Shown here: piece by piece, positions 21,036 to 29,967 of the stretch | Position numbering within the stretch: the first letter of the stretch is position 1 | Layout of the letters: every line of letters starts with the position of its first letter | From: Clostridiales bacterium Firm_05 | GTDB taxonomy: Bacteria; Bacillota; Clostridia; Oscillospirales; Ruminococcaceae | Assembly: GCA_001604035.1 (NCBI GenBank) | Contig: LVAK01000044.1 | Location: 1-44,330, forward strand | Length of the DNA: 44,330 nt | Reading direction: 5' to 3' | The notes under the pieces: generated by a model | Told to the model about the DNA's origin: nothing | Seen by the model: the letters and a program-made list of their open reading frames with translations, nothing else | Database searches by the model: none | Translations under genes and position numbers: made by a program

Positions 21036-24000
21036 TCCGTAGGATCGTGTATCAGGCTGCTGAGCGGGCGCCGGAATATCTCACGGGGAACTATATAATG
21101 CTTCTTTTCATCATTCTCCGCTTTGATCTTACCGATCGTCTGTACGATATAGCTGAGCTGTGTGTCGTGCTCGCTGACATTCCTTGATGAACGTCTGATC
21201 CTTTCGTTATGCTTATTGGAAATATAAAAGCTTGTATTATGCCTTCCGCAAGGCATGACCTGTGTTGCCTTTACGATAGGCTCTATATTCTGATCCTTGT
21301 TTGCACCGGTGTAGGCCGACTGGAAATACATGAACTTGCTTCCGGTTCCGACAAGAAGGTATGCTCTTCCGTTACCGGGCATTGTGGGGGAGGCTGCATC
21401 TATTCTTCCGTCAAGCATTTCCTTTGAGGCTGCTCTCGTTGCAACTTTCAGACAAAGTCTTGACTTGGAATTGATACGTATATCCTCCGTGATCGCACCT
21501 TCAATATTCTGGGAAACAAGTATGATATGGAATCCCAGAGTACGGCCAACTCTGGCTATGGTAGTTATCTCGGCAATAAAATCGATATCATCGCTCTCAC
21601 TGCTGAAGCGCTTGAGCTCTGTAAACTCATCAACAACAAGTACAAGATGTGACAATGTAGTAGGACGTCCGCCCCTTTTAAGCTCCTCAAGCTTCTCACG
21701 CTGCTTGGGATTCAGAGAGTTGTAAAGATCATGATTGGTGTCGCCGTTAAGTATCTTTGTTATAGTCCGCTCTGCACGGATATATGCATCAACATTATCT
21801 ACACCGAAATCATTGAGCAGTATCTTCCTGCGCTTTATTTCGGCATTAAGCACTTCAAGGAAGCGCTTAAGCATATATACAGCGGAGATACCCTCACTTT
21901 CACCGGCAGTATCATCTACAACACCCACACAATGCGGCAGTGTCTGTAGACGATTGGAGAAGCCGCCGCCCTTCATGTCAACAAGCATAAGATTGAGATA
22001 CGTAGGCGAAAACTTCATGCAAAGCCCGATAAGATATGTAATGATCGTCTCCGACTTACCGGAACCAGTGGTACCCGCAACCAGCATATGCGGACCATCC
22101 GCCTTCTCATAGAGATCCAGAGTTACTATGCCGTGCTCATTTTTTCCCATAGGAACGCAAAGATCACGGGTAACATCATTCTTCTTCCAGTTTTCAAGGA
22201 GCTTGGGCAGGATCTCGTTATTGCTGACCATTTCCGAAGAATATCCATAGAGATCAAACAGTGTCACCATTGACGGAACATTTCCGTTTTCAGCTATCCT
22301 TCGGTAATAAATAGCACTTAGCTGACGGAAAGCTCTGTCATAGGCTCTTCTGATATCCAGGTCGCTCTTCTGCTGCGGATCATAGAATATATACGGATTA
22401 TCAAACTTTCTGTAATCGATCAGATTTTCGATGTCGCTGGTGGTATCATTACCGCCGGCAGAACGACCGTTGCGACTGAGACTGTTGAGCACTTCACGGG
22501 AAAGCACATTGTAACGGCTGCTAACCTTTGCATCATCGCTGGTGGTTCCTGTATACTCTATTATGTTGCCGCAATATCTCGGAAGCTGTGCAAGATTGCG
22601 GCAGGCAAATATGAACGTGAGACCGTTCTTGTTCTCATAGTCCTCCCCTTCCTTCGGAGGCTTGGGAAGATATTTTGAGAAACCGGTTTCTTTTATATCG
22701 TAATCATCAAATATAACGCAAACGATCTGGGTGTACTGCTCTTCCTCCTTATCCTCATCTTCATCATCGCCCTTATCCATAGTTCTTTCACCCATTATAG
22801 CCTGGAGCTTTCCGAAAACGATAGCTGCACTGGCCTTGTCAAATACAAACTGTGAGGCGTCCTCGAACAATTCATTCGTGTGAGGAAGGTTCTTATAGCT
22901 GCTTATAATTTCGGCCTGCTTTTTTCTGTCATCCTCTCGGTTGAAGAAGAACACAAATTGCAGATCCTCAGGAGTATGATAATATGCAAGCTCGAATACT
23001 ATATGCTCAACAAAATTCGCCGAATAATTGGTAACAGGCTCGATTATGCCCAATGCGCCGCAATTGCGCAGATCAAGCACCAGCGGAGGATAATTGTCAG
23101 TTCCCTCAGCCTGAAGATACCGGAACTCCTTATTGGCAAGATAGTATGGAAGATCGCTGAGGAGGCCATCAGTCTCCTGAGGAGCCTTGATCTTTTTCCT
23201 CATCTTCTTTGTCATCTTTTCCGGCGGGATAACTACTTCAATGCGCTTATCCCTGTTATCCTTATGTATCTTAAAGCCGATATCTGAAAATACCTCTTCC
23301 TTCTTTTCATTCTTGATCTCAAACATCGGATCTACCTGCTTTGAGGTTCCGAGGGTGATCTTGAAGAAGTCAAGATCGTTCTGTGAACGAGCAAAGATAG
23401 CTCTGTCAAGATTCGAGGTTTTGGTGAACAATTCATTTATGCACGGGTAAGTTGTTGAGAGATAATTGATATCACTGCGCTGCCATTCAAGTATAGTCTC
23501 CCATATCCTTGTAAGGTACTTCTCGTAATTCGCCTTCCATTCCTCAAGGGAGATCTCTCCGTCCTTGCCCTGTTTTACAAAATTATAGCTCTGAGTGACC
23601 ATTGTCGCTATGGATGTTGTCATCATCATGGCAATCATATTAAAACCGCTGGCATTATCCCTGAAAAGCGCAAGCAGAGCTCGGCTTCCGCAAAGAGCAG
23701 CCATGGATATTGCAGTAGGGATAATTACATCCGCATACTTTCTGCGTGGTATTGTCGGAAGCTCTCCTGCCGGGAGAACATCTATGACAGAAGGCTCTGT
23801 TACGGCAATTCTTCTTGTGCTTATATTGTATTCCAGTTTACCCTGATCACAGAGAGAAGGATAATCATAATGAGGAAAAAGTGCCGTCAGCCTTACCACA
23901 TCCCCTGCTGGGATAACGATACAGCTTGTCGTTACAATACCAAGCTCATAAAGCATTTTATCCATGCACTTCGGAACGCTTATGAGCTCCAGTTCCTTTC

Positions 24001-24202
24001 TTGCACGATAATACACCACAAGCTTTGAATGACTAATGGTGTACTCTCTGAACAGCTCAAAATGTCTGCGGTCGTTGAGCTTCAATCCATAATATATCGC
24101 TTCGAGCAGCGCCTTGAGCTTTATATCTTTATTCAATAAAAGTGAAAGTTCTTCACCATCTTTTTCAAATTTAACTGTCAGAAGCAACTCATTATTTTTC
24201 AT
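21026..24202 (-). CDS. FtsK/SpoIIIE-type ATPase, EssC/EccCa-like with D1 domain
   Basis: Two TM segments, Walker A GTTGSGKSE, Walker B LVLVVDEF; N-terminal beta-grasp-like segment. Confidence 0.9.
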   Translation of the reverse strand: MKNNELLLTVKFEKDGEELSLLLNKDIKLKALLEAIYYGLKLNDRRHFELFREYTISHSKLVVYYRARKELELISVPKCMDKMLYELGIVTTSCIVIPAGDVVRLTALFPHYDYPSLCDQGKLEYNISTRRIAVTEPSVIDVLPAGELPTIPRRKYADVIIPTAISMAALCGSRALLALFRDNASGFNMIAMMMTTSIATMVTQSYNFVKQGKDGEISLEEWKANYEKYLTRIWETILEWQRSDINYLSTTYPCINELFTKTSNLDRAIFARSQNDLDFFKITLGTSKQVDPMFEIKNEKKEEVFSDIGFKIHKDNRDKRIEVVIPPEKMTKKMRKKIKAPQETDGLLSDLPYYLANKEFRYLQAEGTDNYPPLVLDLRNCGALGIIEPVTNYSANFVEHIVFELAYYHTPEDLQFVFFFNREDDRKKQAEIISSYKNLPHTNELFEDASQFVFDKASAAIVFGKLQAIMGERTMDKGDDEDEDKEEEQYTQIVCVIFDDYDIKETGFSKYLPKPPKEGEDYENKNGLTFIFACRNLAQLPRYCGNIIEYTGTTSDDAKVSSRYNVLSREVLNSLSRNGRSAGGNDTTSDIENLIDYRKFDNPYIFYDPQQKSDLDIRRAYDRAFRQLSAIYYRRIAENGNVPSMVTLFDLYGYSSEMVSNNEILPKLLENWKKNDVTRDLCVPMGKNEHGIVTLDLYEKADGPHMLVAGTTGSGKSETIITYLIGLCMKFSPTYLNLMLVDMKGGGFSNRLQTLPHCVGVVDDTAGESEGISAVYMLKRFLEVLNAEIKRRKILLNDFGVDNVDAYIRAERTITKILNGDTNHDLYNSLNPKQREKLEELKRGGRPTTLSHLVLVVDEFTELKRFSSESDDIDFIAEITTIARVGRTLGFHIILVSQNIEGAITEDIRINSKSRLCLKVATRAASKEMLDGRIDAASPTMPGNGRAYLLVGTGSKFMYFQSAYTGANKDQNIEPIVKATQVMPCGRHNTSFYISNKHNERIRRSSRNVSEHDTQLSYIVQTIGKIKAENDEKKHYIVPREIFRRPLSSLIHDPTEWR

Positions 24203-25560
24203 TGAGTTCCATTCCTTCCTATCTGGGATCTGTCGCTATTAATAACATCTGTCAAATCAGATATCGTTATCTTATCTACAACAGGCATAGCTGTTGGCTT
24301 TATATTGATAACCGGCTTTATTCTGGTCAGATCTATGCCTTTGGATATGCTTACAGTTGGTGCGGAAGGCTTGATACCTGTACCGACCTTGACCTGAGCA
24401 TCGATTTTTTTAATATTTTTTGGTAGCTTGATATCCTTTACAGAAATACCTATATTATTGACAGGAAGCTTCTTATTCTTAGGCAGCTCAACGCTGTCAG
24501 GAAGCTTTGCGCCGACTTTTATTCCTGCAAACTTAGCAGCAAATGCGGTCTTGTCTTCTTCTGTCTTATCCGGCAGCTCAACACTGTCAGGAAGCTGTGC
24601 GCCGACTTTTATTCCTGCAAACTTAGCAGCAAATGCGGTCTTGTCTTCTTCTGTCTTCTCCGGCAGTTCAACACTGTCAGGAAGCTGTGCGCCCACCTTT
24701 ATGCCTGCAAACTTAGCAGCAAATGCGGTCTTGTCTTCTTCTGTCTTCTCCGGCAGCTCAACACTGTCAGGAAGCTGTGCGCCGACTTTTATTCCTGCAA
24801 ACTTTGCGGCAAATGCGTTCTTGTCCTCTTCTGTCTTATCCGGCAGCTCAACGCTGTCAGGAAGCTGTGCGCCGACTTTTATTCCTGCAAACTTTGCGGC
24901 AAATGCGTTCTTGTCCTCTTCTGTCTTCTCCGGCAGCTCAACGCTGTCAGGAAGCTGTGCGCCCACCTTTATTCCTGCAAACTTAGCAGCAAATTCGTTC
25001 TTATCTTCATCTGTCTTCTCTGGCAGCTCTACACTGTCAGGAAGCTGTGCACCGACTTTTATTCCTGCAAACTTTGCGGCAAATGCGGTCTTGTCTTCTT
25101 CTGTCTTCTCCGGCAGCTCAACGCTGTCAGGAAGCTGTGCGCCGACTTTTATTCCTGCAAACTTTGCGGCAAATGCGTTCTTGTCCTCTTCTGTCTTATC
25201 CGGCAGCTCAACGCTGTCAGGAAGCTGTGCGCCGACTTTTATTCCTGCAAACTTTGCGGCAAATGCGTTCTTGTCCTCTTCTGTCTTTTCCGGCAGCTCA
25301 ACACTGTCAGGAAGCTGTGCGCCCACCTTTATTCCTGCAAACTTTGCAGCAAATGCGGTCTTATCTTCTTCCGTCTGATCTGGTATTACGACTTCAGACG
25401 GCAGCTTTCTTGGAACTTTATATCTTTTTGTCGGAATCGCTATACTTTCTTTTACAGCTCTTATCTTTTCCGATTTTGCGGATTCCAACAGAGAGATAAG
25501 CAGATGCCTTTGGTGAGCTCTGATATGTGCATCATAACGTATTTCGTATCTTTCTTGCAT
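24199..25560 (-). CDS. 30-aa tandem-repeat protein in the type VII-like operon
   Basis: Ten LPDSVELPEKTEEDKTAFAAKFAGIKVGAQ-like units plus a partial one. Start at MQERYEIRYD, behind GGAGGG. Confidence 0.85.
   Translation of the reverse strand: MQERYEIRYDAHIRAHQRHLLISLLESAKSEKIRAVKESIAIPTKRYKVPRKLPSEVVIPDQTEEDKTAFAAKFAGIKVGAQLPDSVELPEKTEEDKNAFAAKFAGIKVGAQLPDSVELPDKTEEDKNAFAAKFAGIKVGAQLPDSVELPEKTEEDKTAFAAKFAGIKVGAQLPDSVELPEKTDEDKNEFAAKFAGIKVGAQLPDSVELPEKTEEDKNAFAAKFAGIKVGAQLPDSVELPDKTEEDKNAFAAKFAGIKVGAQLPDSVELPEKTEEDKTAFAAKFAGIKVGAQLPDSVELPEKTEEDKTAFAAKFAGIKVGAQLPDSVELPDKTEEDKTAFAAKFAGIKVGAKLPDSVELPKNKKLPVNNIGISVKDIKLPKNIKKIDAQVKVGTGIKPSAPTVSISKGIDLTRIKPVINIKPTAMPVVDKITISDLTDVINSDRSQIGRNGTQ
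24505..25404 (-). repeat. Ten tandem 90-bp repeats within the coding sequence
   Basis: In-frame 90-bp periodicity read from DNA and translation. Confidence 0.95.
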
Positions 25561-25579
25561 TGAAATCCCTCCATTAAAC

Positions 25580-25639
25580 GGAACGGCACAGTCCTGCTGC
25601 ACAGAGGGAACTCCCCAAAGGCATGGCTGTGCCGTTTCC
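25580..25639 (-). promoter_or_regulatory. Strong hairpin in the intercistronic gap between the WXG100 cluster and the repeat-protein gene
   Basis: GGAACGGCACAG (25580-25591) against CTGTGCCGTTTCC (25627-25639). Confidence 0.7.
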
Positions 25640-25656
25640 AACTAACATATTACTTT

Positions 25657-25974
25657 TTAACCGGAAATAGCTTCAGCAAGCTGACGGTCACTGTCCTCGA
25701 CTGTGCTTCTGTTTCCTTCAAGAAGCTGAGCAAGGCCGTTGATGAGATCAGGGATCTGCTTCTCAACAAAGTAAGCAAGTGTACCCTCTGTCTCGCTTCC
25801 GGATGTACCGATCTTGTATGTAATAAGAGCGTCCTTTGTCTCACCCTCAAATGTGCTGAGAGCAGATGTGAGTGAAGTGATGAATGATGAACCAGCTGTA
25901 GCAAAGCTTGTGGATATTCTCTCGATATCTGCCTTTGCTGTTGCAAGCTTATTGTTATCTACTAACATTGCCAT
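25657..25974 (-). CDS. WXG100-like protein (FEG variant)
   Basis: 105 aa helical hairpin pattern with central STFEGETKDAL. Confidence 0.75.
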   Translation of the reverse strand: MAMLVDNNKLATAKADIERISTSFATAGSSFITSLTSALSTFEGETKDALITYKIGTSGSETEGTLAYFVEKQIPDLINGLAQLLEGNRSTVEDSDRQLAEAISG

Positions 25975-25999
25975 GGTAAACCTCTCCTTTCAAATATCA

Positions 26000-26365
26000 T
26001 TATGAACCAGAACCAGTTGACTGGCCGATGTTCTTGTTGTTATCGCCAAGTGCAGGATCTACACCATCGCCGATAGTTAATGCTTTTTCGATACTATCAA
26101 AGAGACCATCGCCGTCCTTATCAAACATTGAAAGGAACTGATCGAAAGTACCGCCGTCTGCAAGAAAAGCAGCAATGTTGTTATCATAGAACTGCTTTAA
26201 TCCGTCTGCTGCTTCACCCTGGAAGCCTGTGCTGAGAAGAGTATTGATAATAGAATCAAGCTCCTGAGCCAAGCTCTTGACCTGTGAACGGAATGACTGG
26301 CATTCACCCTTTGCTTTCTGCATTTCATCGCTGAGGACTACTCTGCTTGTTGTACCCATTGACAT
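26000..26365 (-). CDS. WXG100-like protein (FQG variant) with EF-hand/TSP3-like calcium loop
   Basis: GFQGEAADGLKQFY, then FDKDGDGLFDSIEKALTIGDGVDPALGDNN. Confidence 0.8.
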   Translation of the reverse strand: MSMGTTSRVVLSDEMQKAKGECQSFRSQVKSLAQELDSIINTLLSTGFQGEAADGLKQFYDNNIAAFLADGGTFDQFLSMFDKDGDGLFDSIEKALTIGDGVDPALGDNNKNIGQSTGSGS

Positions 26366-26378
26366 TACTTATTCCTCC

Positions 26379-26714
26379 TTATTGAGTTGTTTTATTCCTT
26401 AAAATATGATCAAGCTCTTCGTAATCATCAAAAAGCTTATCATAATAAGTACCTGTAGGTTCACCGCCCTGACCAATAATCTTGTTCAGAGTTGTGGATA
26501 CGTGATCTATGACCAATCCCATGTCTTCGATAGGCCCGATAACAACATCAAGACCGCATAGCCTCAGTGTATCACCTGCCGGGGTATTAAGTGCGGTCAG
26601 AAGATCGCTGTACATATTCTCGAGCTTGGTCTTTAGCTGATCGTTGCGATCACGCAAAGCCGCCATATCATCAGCAGCCTGTTTCAAAGCTTCTTCATTG
26701 ATCTCGATACCCAT
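26379..26714 (-). CDS. WXG100-like small helical protein
   Basis: 111 aa, helix-turn-helix pattern (NTPAGDTLRLCG); C-terminal YEELD fits YxxxD/E; clustered with other WXG100-like genes. Confidence 0.65.
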   Translation of the reverse strand: MGIEINEEALKQAADDMAALRDRNDQLKTKLENMYSDLLTALNTPAGDTLRLCGLDVVIGPIEDMGLVIDHVSTTLNKIIGQGGEPTGTYYDKLFDDYEELDHILRNKTTQ

Positions 26715-26716
26715 TC

Positions 26717-28267
26717 TCAGACACCTCCTTGTTCTTTAGCCTTACTTATCTCCTCCGCTAACGGCTTCTTTGCATCAGCAGGAAGACAACTGCATAACTG
26801 TTCTGCTCTTTCAAAATCGCCGATATCTATATATGAACGTATGCGATAGCTTGCTGATACAGCATCCTTCGGATCTTCCAGCATCCTCTTTGTCCAGAAG
26901 CTGATACGCTCCTGATATTTCTTCTCCCAGTTCTCTTTATTGAGATATTTTCCGGCCTTCAGTTCATAATAAATGCCGGCATACTGGTTTGGCACGATAG
27001 ATGAGGACTGAAGCTCCTTGGCCTTGATGAGCATATTCTCATATTCCCCATTCACCTCATATATGCCTAAATAAAGGCTGTTGCGAAGATCTTTCTGAAC
27101 CTGATTCATCTTGAAATCGCCGCTCAGCTTGTATGCGGAGCCTGTCTTTTCCATTGCAGGAACACTTCCCAGCGGGCTGAGGCTGTCATGTATGGCAGCT
27201 GCCAGCTCTTCCGGATCATCACTGCCGTTTTCATCAAGAGCAGCAGTGATCTCATCACGGAGATCGTCAAATTCTCCGTTGTCCCATTTTTCCTGCAATA
27301 TAGCTTCCTGTTCTTCAGGAGAAAGTATCTCTCCGGAGTCTGATGATATATCCTCAGCTGCATCAGAGGGAAGAACGGAGAAGCCGTTATTGAAAGATGA
27401 AACAACATCCGCCAACGCATCAAGAACTCTTAATGCGTCATTATACTGCTCAAGAGTTACGTACATCTGAGCCGCTCTCAGATAAAGGTCAGCCGCATTT
27501 ATTCCGTCAGGCTCTCCTTTAAGAAGGGCATTATTTATAGCCTTAACAGAATCCCTGCATCTTGCCCTGACCTCATCATCCGTTTCTGAAGGATCAGTAC
27601 TTCTTGAAGTAAAGAGGACACGATCGAAATAATACGCAAATTCAGGCTTTGCATATTTTTTTGCCCTCTCAAGCTCTGCTTTTGCCTCATCGTATATGCC
27701 AAGCTCCATAAAAAGGTGGAAGGCAAGGCTGTACGCCTTATAGTTATGCGGCTGGACCAGTTTCATCTGATTGATACTAAACAACGCATTCTTATACTCC
27801 TTAAGAAAGGCGTAGCAGACTGCTTTGTGCTGAAGCACTTCATAATCAATGCCAGACTGTTCCTCTGCCTGCTTAAAGTTGATAAGCGCATTTGCATGAT
27901 CTCTTCTCTCGATATTGATCATGCCCATTATCTTATATATCTGGCCTCTGATGTCAGGCTTGCAGTTTCTTTCGATAGCCCTTGTAAAGCTTCTGAGAGA
28001 ATCTGTAGTATCTCCTTTCATCGCCTGTGCATAGCCCAAAAGGAAAAAGTTGTCACCGATCTTAGGATCTTTTTCTGTGGCCTTTGTAAAATATGTAACT
28101 GCGTCCGAAAGCGTATTCTTTGACATACACGCTCTTCCAGCACTCACATATCCATCAGGCGAATCAGGCTGTTCTTTGATAGCTTTTTTGGCGTAATCAA
28201 GTGCAAGCTCGTAATTTTTGCTTGCAGTCGCAAGATTGGAATTTGCTATATTTTCGTTAAATGACAA
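26717..28267 (-). CDS. TPR-repeat protein
   Basis: Repeated A..Y..A/P..DP TPR pattern (ALDYAKKAIKEQPDSPDGYVSAGRA...). Confidence 0.85.
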   Translation of the reverse strand: MSFNENIANSNLATASKNYELALDYAKKAIKEQPDSPDGYVSAGRACMSKNTLSDAVTYFTKATEKDPKIGDNFFLLGYAQAMKGDTTDSLRSFTRAIERNCKPDIRGQIYKIMGMINIERRDHANALINFKQAEEQSGIDYEVLQHKAVCYAFLKEYKNALFSINQMKLVQPHNYKAYSLAFHLFMELGIYDEAKAELERAKKYAKPEFAYYFDRVLFTSRSTDPSETDDEVRARCRDSVKAINNALLKGEPDGINAADLYLRAAQMYVTLEQYNDALRVLDALADVVSSFNNGFSVLPSDAAEDISSDSGEILSPEEQEAILQEKWDNGEFDDLRDEITAALDENGSDDPEELAAAIHDSLSPLGSVPAMEKTGSAYKLSGDFKMNQVQKDLRNSLYLGIYEVNGEYENMLIKAKELQSSSIVPNQYAGIYYELKAGKYLNKENWEKKYQERISFWTKRMLEDPKDAVSASYRIRSYIDIGDFERAEQLCSCLPADAKKPLAEEISKAKEQGGV

Positions 28268-28299
28268 TCGTTATCACTCCTTCGTAACAGAATCATTTT

Positions 28300-28767
28300 T
28301 CATATTCTTCCCGTTCCAAAACATTTATCAATGTATCTTATTTTTGAGGCTGGAATGTTTTCGCCGAGAAAAGCGGCCATTTTATCGAACCCTATCATGG
28401 ATGATTCTATAGAAAACTTGATTCTGCCCGCTTTTATACTTACATTTTCATTCAACATAGCTGCCGTCTTGGTACGTCTCCACACTATATTGTCTATATC
28501 AGAGATATGAAAGCTCTTTTCTCTGCCAAATGTCTTGCGAAGAGTCATTTCGCTTCCGTTAGCAGTGACTCTGAAACGCTTCACCCACAAAACGATCAGT
28601 GATGTGAATAATATAACTATCAGAAAGAATATGTATAACCCAAGCTGGAATTTTCCTGAGGCGATCGTGGCTACTATTGATATGATTATTGCAAGGGAAT
28701 CAACTATCCATACAAGGAAAGTCAATACCGGTGAGATCTTTACTGTAATGTTATCTTTATTGCCCAA
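28300..28767 (-). CDS. Membrane protein with possible PH-like domain
   Basis: Two TM helices followed by a beta-rich segment (RVTANGSEMTLRKTFGREKSFHISDIDNIVW). Confidence 0.6.
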   Translation of the reverse strand: MGNKDNITVKISPVLTFLVWIVDSLAIIISIVATIASGKFQLGLYIFFLIVILFTSLIVLWVKRFRVTANGSEMTLRKTFGREKSFHISDIDNIVWRRTKTAAMLNENVSIKAGRIKFSIESSMIGFDKMAAFLGENIPASKIRYIDKCFGTGRI

Positions 28768-28788
28768 TGTATATTCCTCATTTCAAAA

Positions 28789-29949
28789 TTAATCAGACAG
28801 ACCGACAGCATCAGTAAACGAGTTATCCCAGATATCAAAATGGAAGAAATACTTTGATCCCTTGTCAACCCAGTAATCTATACCGCTGCCAATTCCCTGT
28901 ACACCAGTCTGAATAATTCCGTCGAACATATTACCGAATAATCCGTTGCGAACAGTTTTCGACGTAAAGTTTCTTGCTGTTCCGTTACGAAGCCTTGTAA
29001 GAACTCTCGAATAATCTGCTGAATAGCTATGAGTACCGGTAAGGCGTGTCAGCGCATTGAATTTTCCGCCCAGGAAATCGCCGAGTTTTTTAGTAAATTC
29101 AAACTTTCCGTCAAGGAAGCTGAATGCATATGCAAATCCAACACTGAGTCCCGTATCAAAAAGAATACGACCGAATGTCTGATGTTCTCCGCCGGTTATG
29201 TTGCTTAAATGTCCGGTAAAGAATGTTGATACTCCTGCTTCAACACCTATCGCAAGATTAGGGAAGCCTGCAAGTGTAAGAACACCGCCAAGAGCTCCGC
29301 CGAGAGCTGCACCAAGGTAGCCCTGCCATGTTCCCTGCCATTCGCCGGTAACAGCCCATGTGATAACATCACTTATGAGCTGACCGGCAAGCCCCACAGC
29401 CATGCCGATAAGTGCCGCCAGTGCCACAGCGCCAGCACCGAATGTAACGATACATATACATATTACAACAGCTGCAACAACGATCGTTACGATGACACAT
29501 ACAAGTGATGCCCAGTTCTCAGCGAGCCAGTCGCCTAAATAATCAAAGAAACCGTCGACATCATCCCAGAACAATTCCCAGTCTGACTTCTCGCAGTCAG
29601 GTTTGAGATAATCATACTCATCATAAAAATCATCTTTACGCTCGCTGATAAGTTCTGCAACAGCGCTGTCTATTCTTCCTACCTCAGCAAGAAGATCATC
29701 AAGCTTATCATATGCCAATGACAATGAGCTCTCTTTTATCTCTTCCCTCTGTTCTGAATTATCAGCGTCGCTCCATGATTCATCAAGATCTACTGCCGCT
29801 TCAGCGCTGAGGATCTTGTCCTTCAGTGAATCAAGCGCATCAATAAGCTCGCTTACAGCTGTCATGGCGCCTGCAAAAGCTGTGCCGACTTCAAAACTAT
29901 CTATCCCGGCGGTCACTCCAGGATACAAAGGTATTGATATAGTAGCCAA
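28789..29949 (-). CDS. Candidate type VII substrate: LXG-like helical N-terminus plus Gly/Ala-rich hydrophobic region
   Basis: Helical N-terminus, VTIVVAAVVICICIVTFGAGAVALAAL, TGEWQGTWQGYLGAALGGALGGVLTL; no toxin domain recognised. Confidence 0.55.
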   Translation of the reverse strand: MATISIPLYPGVTAGIDSFEVGTAFAGAMTAVSELIDALDSLKDKILSAEAAVDLDESWSDADNSEQREEIKESSLSLAYDKLDDLLAEVGRIDSAVAELISERKDDFYDEYDYLKPDCEKSDWELFWDDVDGFFDYLGDWLAENWASLVCVIVTIVVAAVVICICIVTFGAGAVALAALIGMAVGLAGQLISDVITWAVTGEWQGTWQGYLGAALGGALGGVLTLAGFPNLAIGVEAGVSTFFTGHLSNITGGEHQTFGRILFDTGLSVGFAYAFSFLDGKFEFTKKLGDFLGGKFNALTRLTGTHSYSADYSRVLTRLRNGTARNFTSKTVRNGLFGNMFDGIIQTGVQGIGSGIDYWVDKGSKYFFHFDIWDNSFTDAVGLSD

Positions 29950-29967
29950 TTTTTAACTCACCTCTCC

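Noticed and set aside
24505-25404. CRISPR-like array suggested by regular repeats
   Set aside because: Repeats are contiguous 90-bp coding units with no unique spacers and keep an open reading frame.
24428-25499. Plus-strand ORFs of 316, 87 and 150 aa across the repeat region
   Set aside because: They are antisense shadows of the 90-bp in-frame repeat. The minus-strand frame has an RBS, operon context and sensible protein composition.
25561-25641. Upstream ATG at 25641 for the repeat protein (METAQPCLWG...)
   Set aside because: It lies inside the intercistronic hairpin, while the internal ATG at 25560 has a good GGAGGG Shine-Dalgarno.
26000-26365. Dockerin domain (common in Ruminococcus) from the DKDGDG motif
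   Set aside because: Only one calcium-loop segment is present, without the duplicated dockerin F-hand pattern; EF-hand/TSP3-like fits better.
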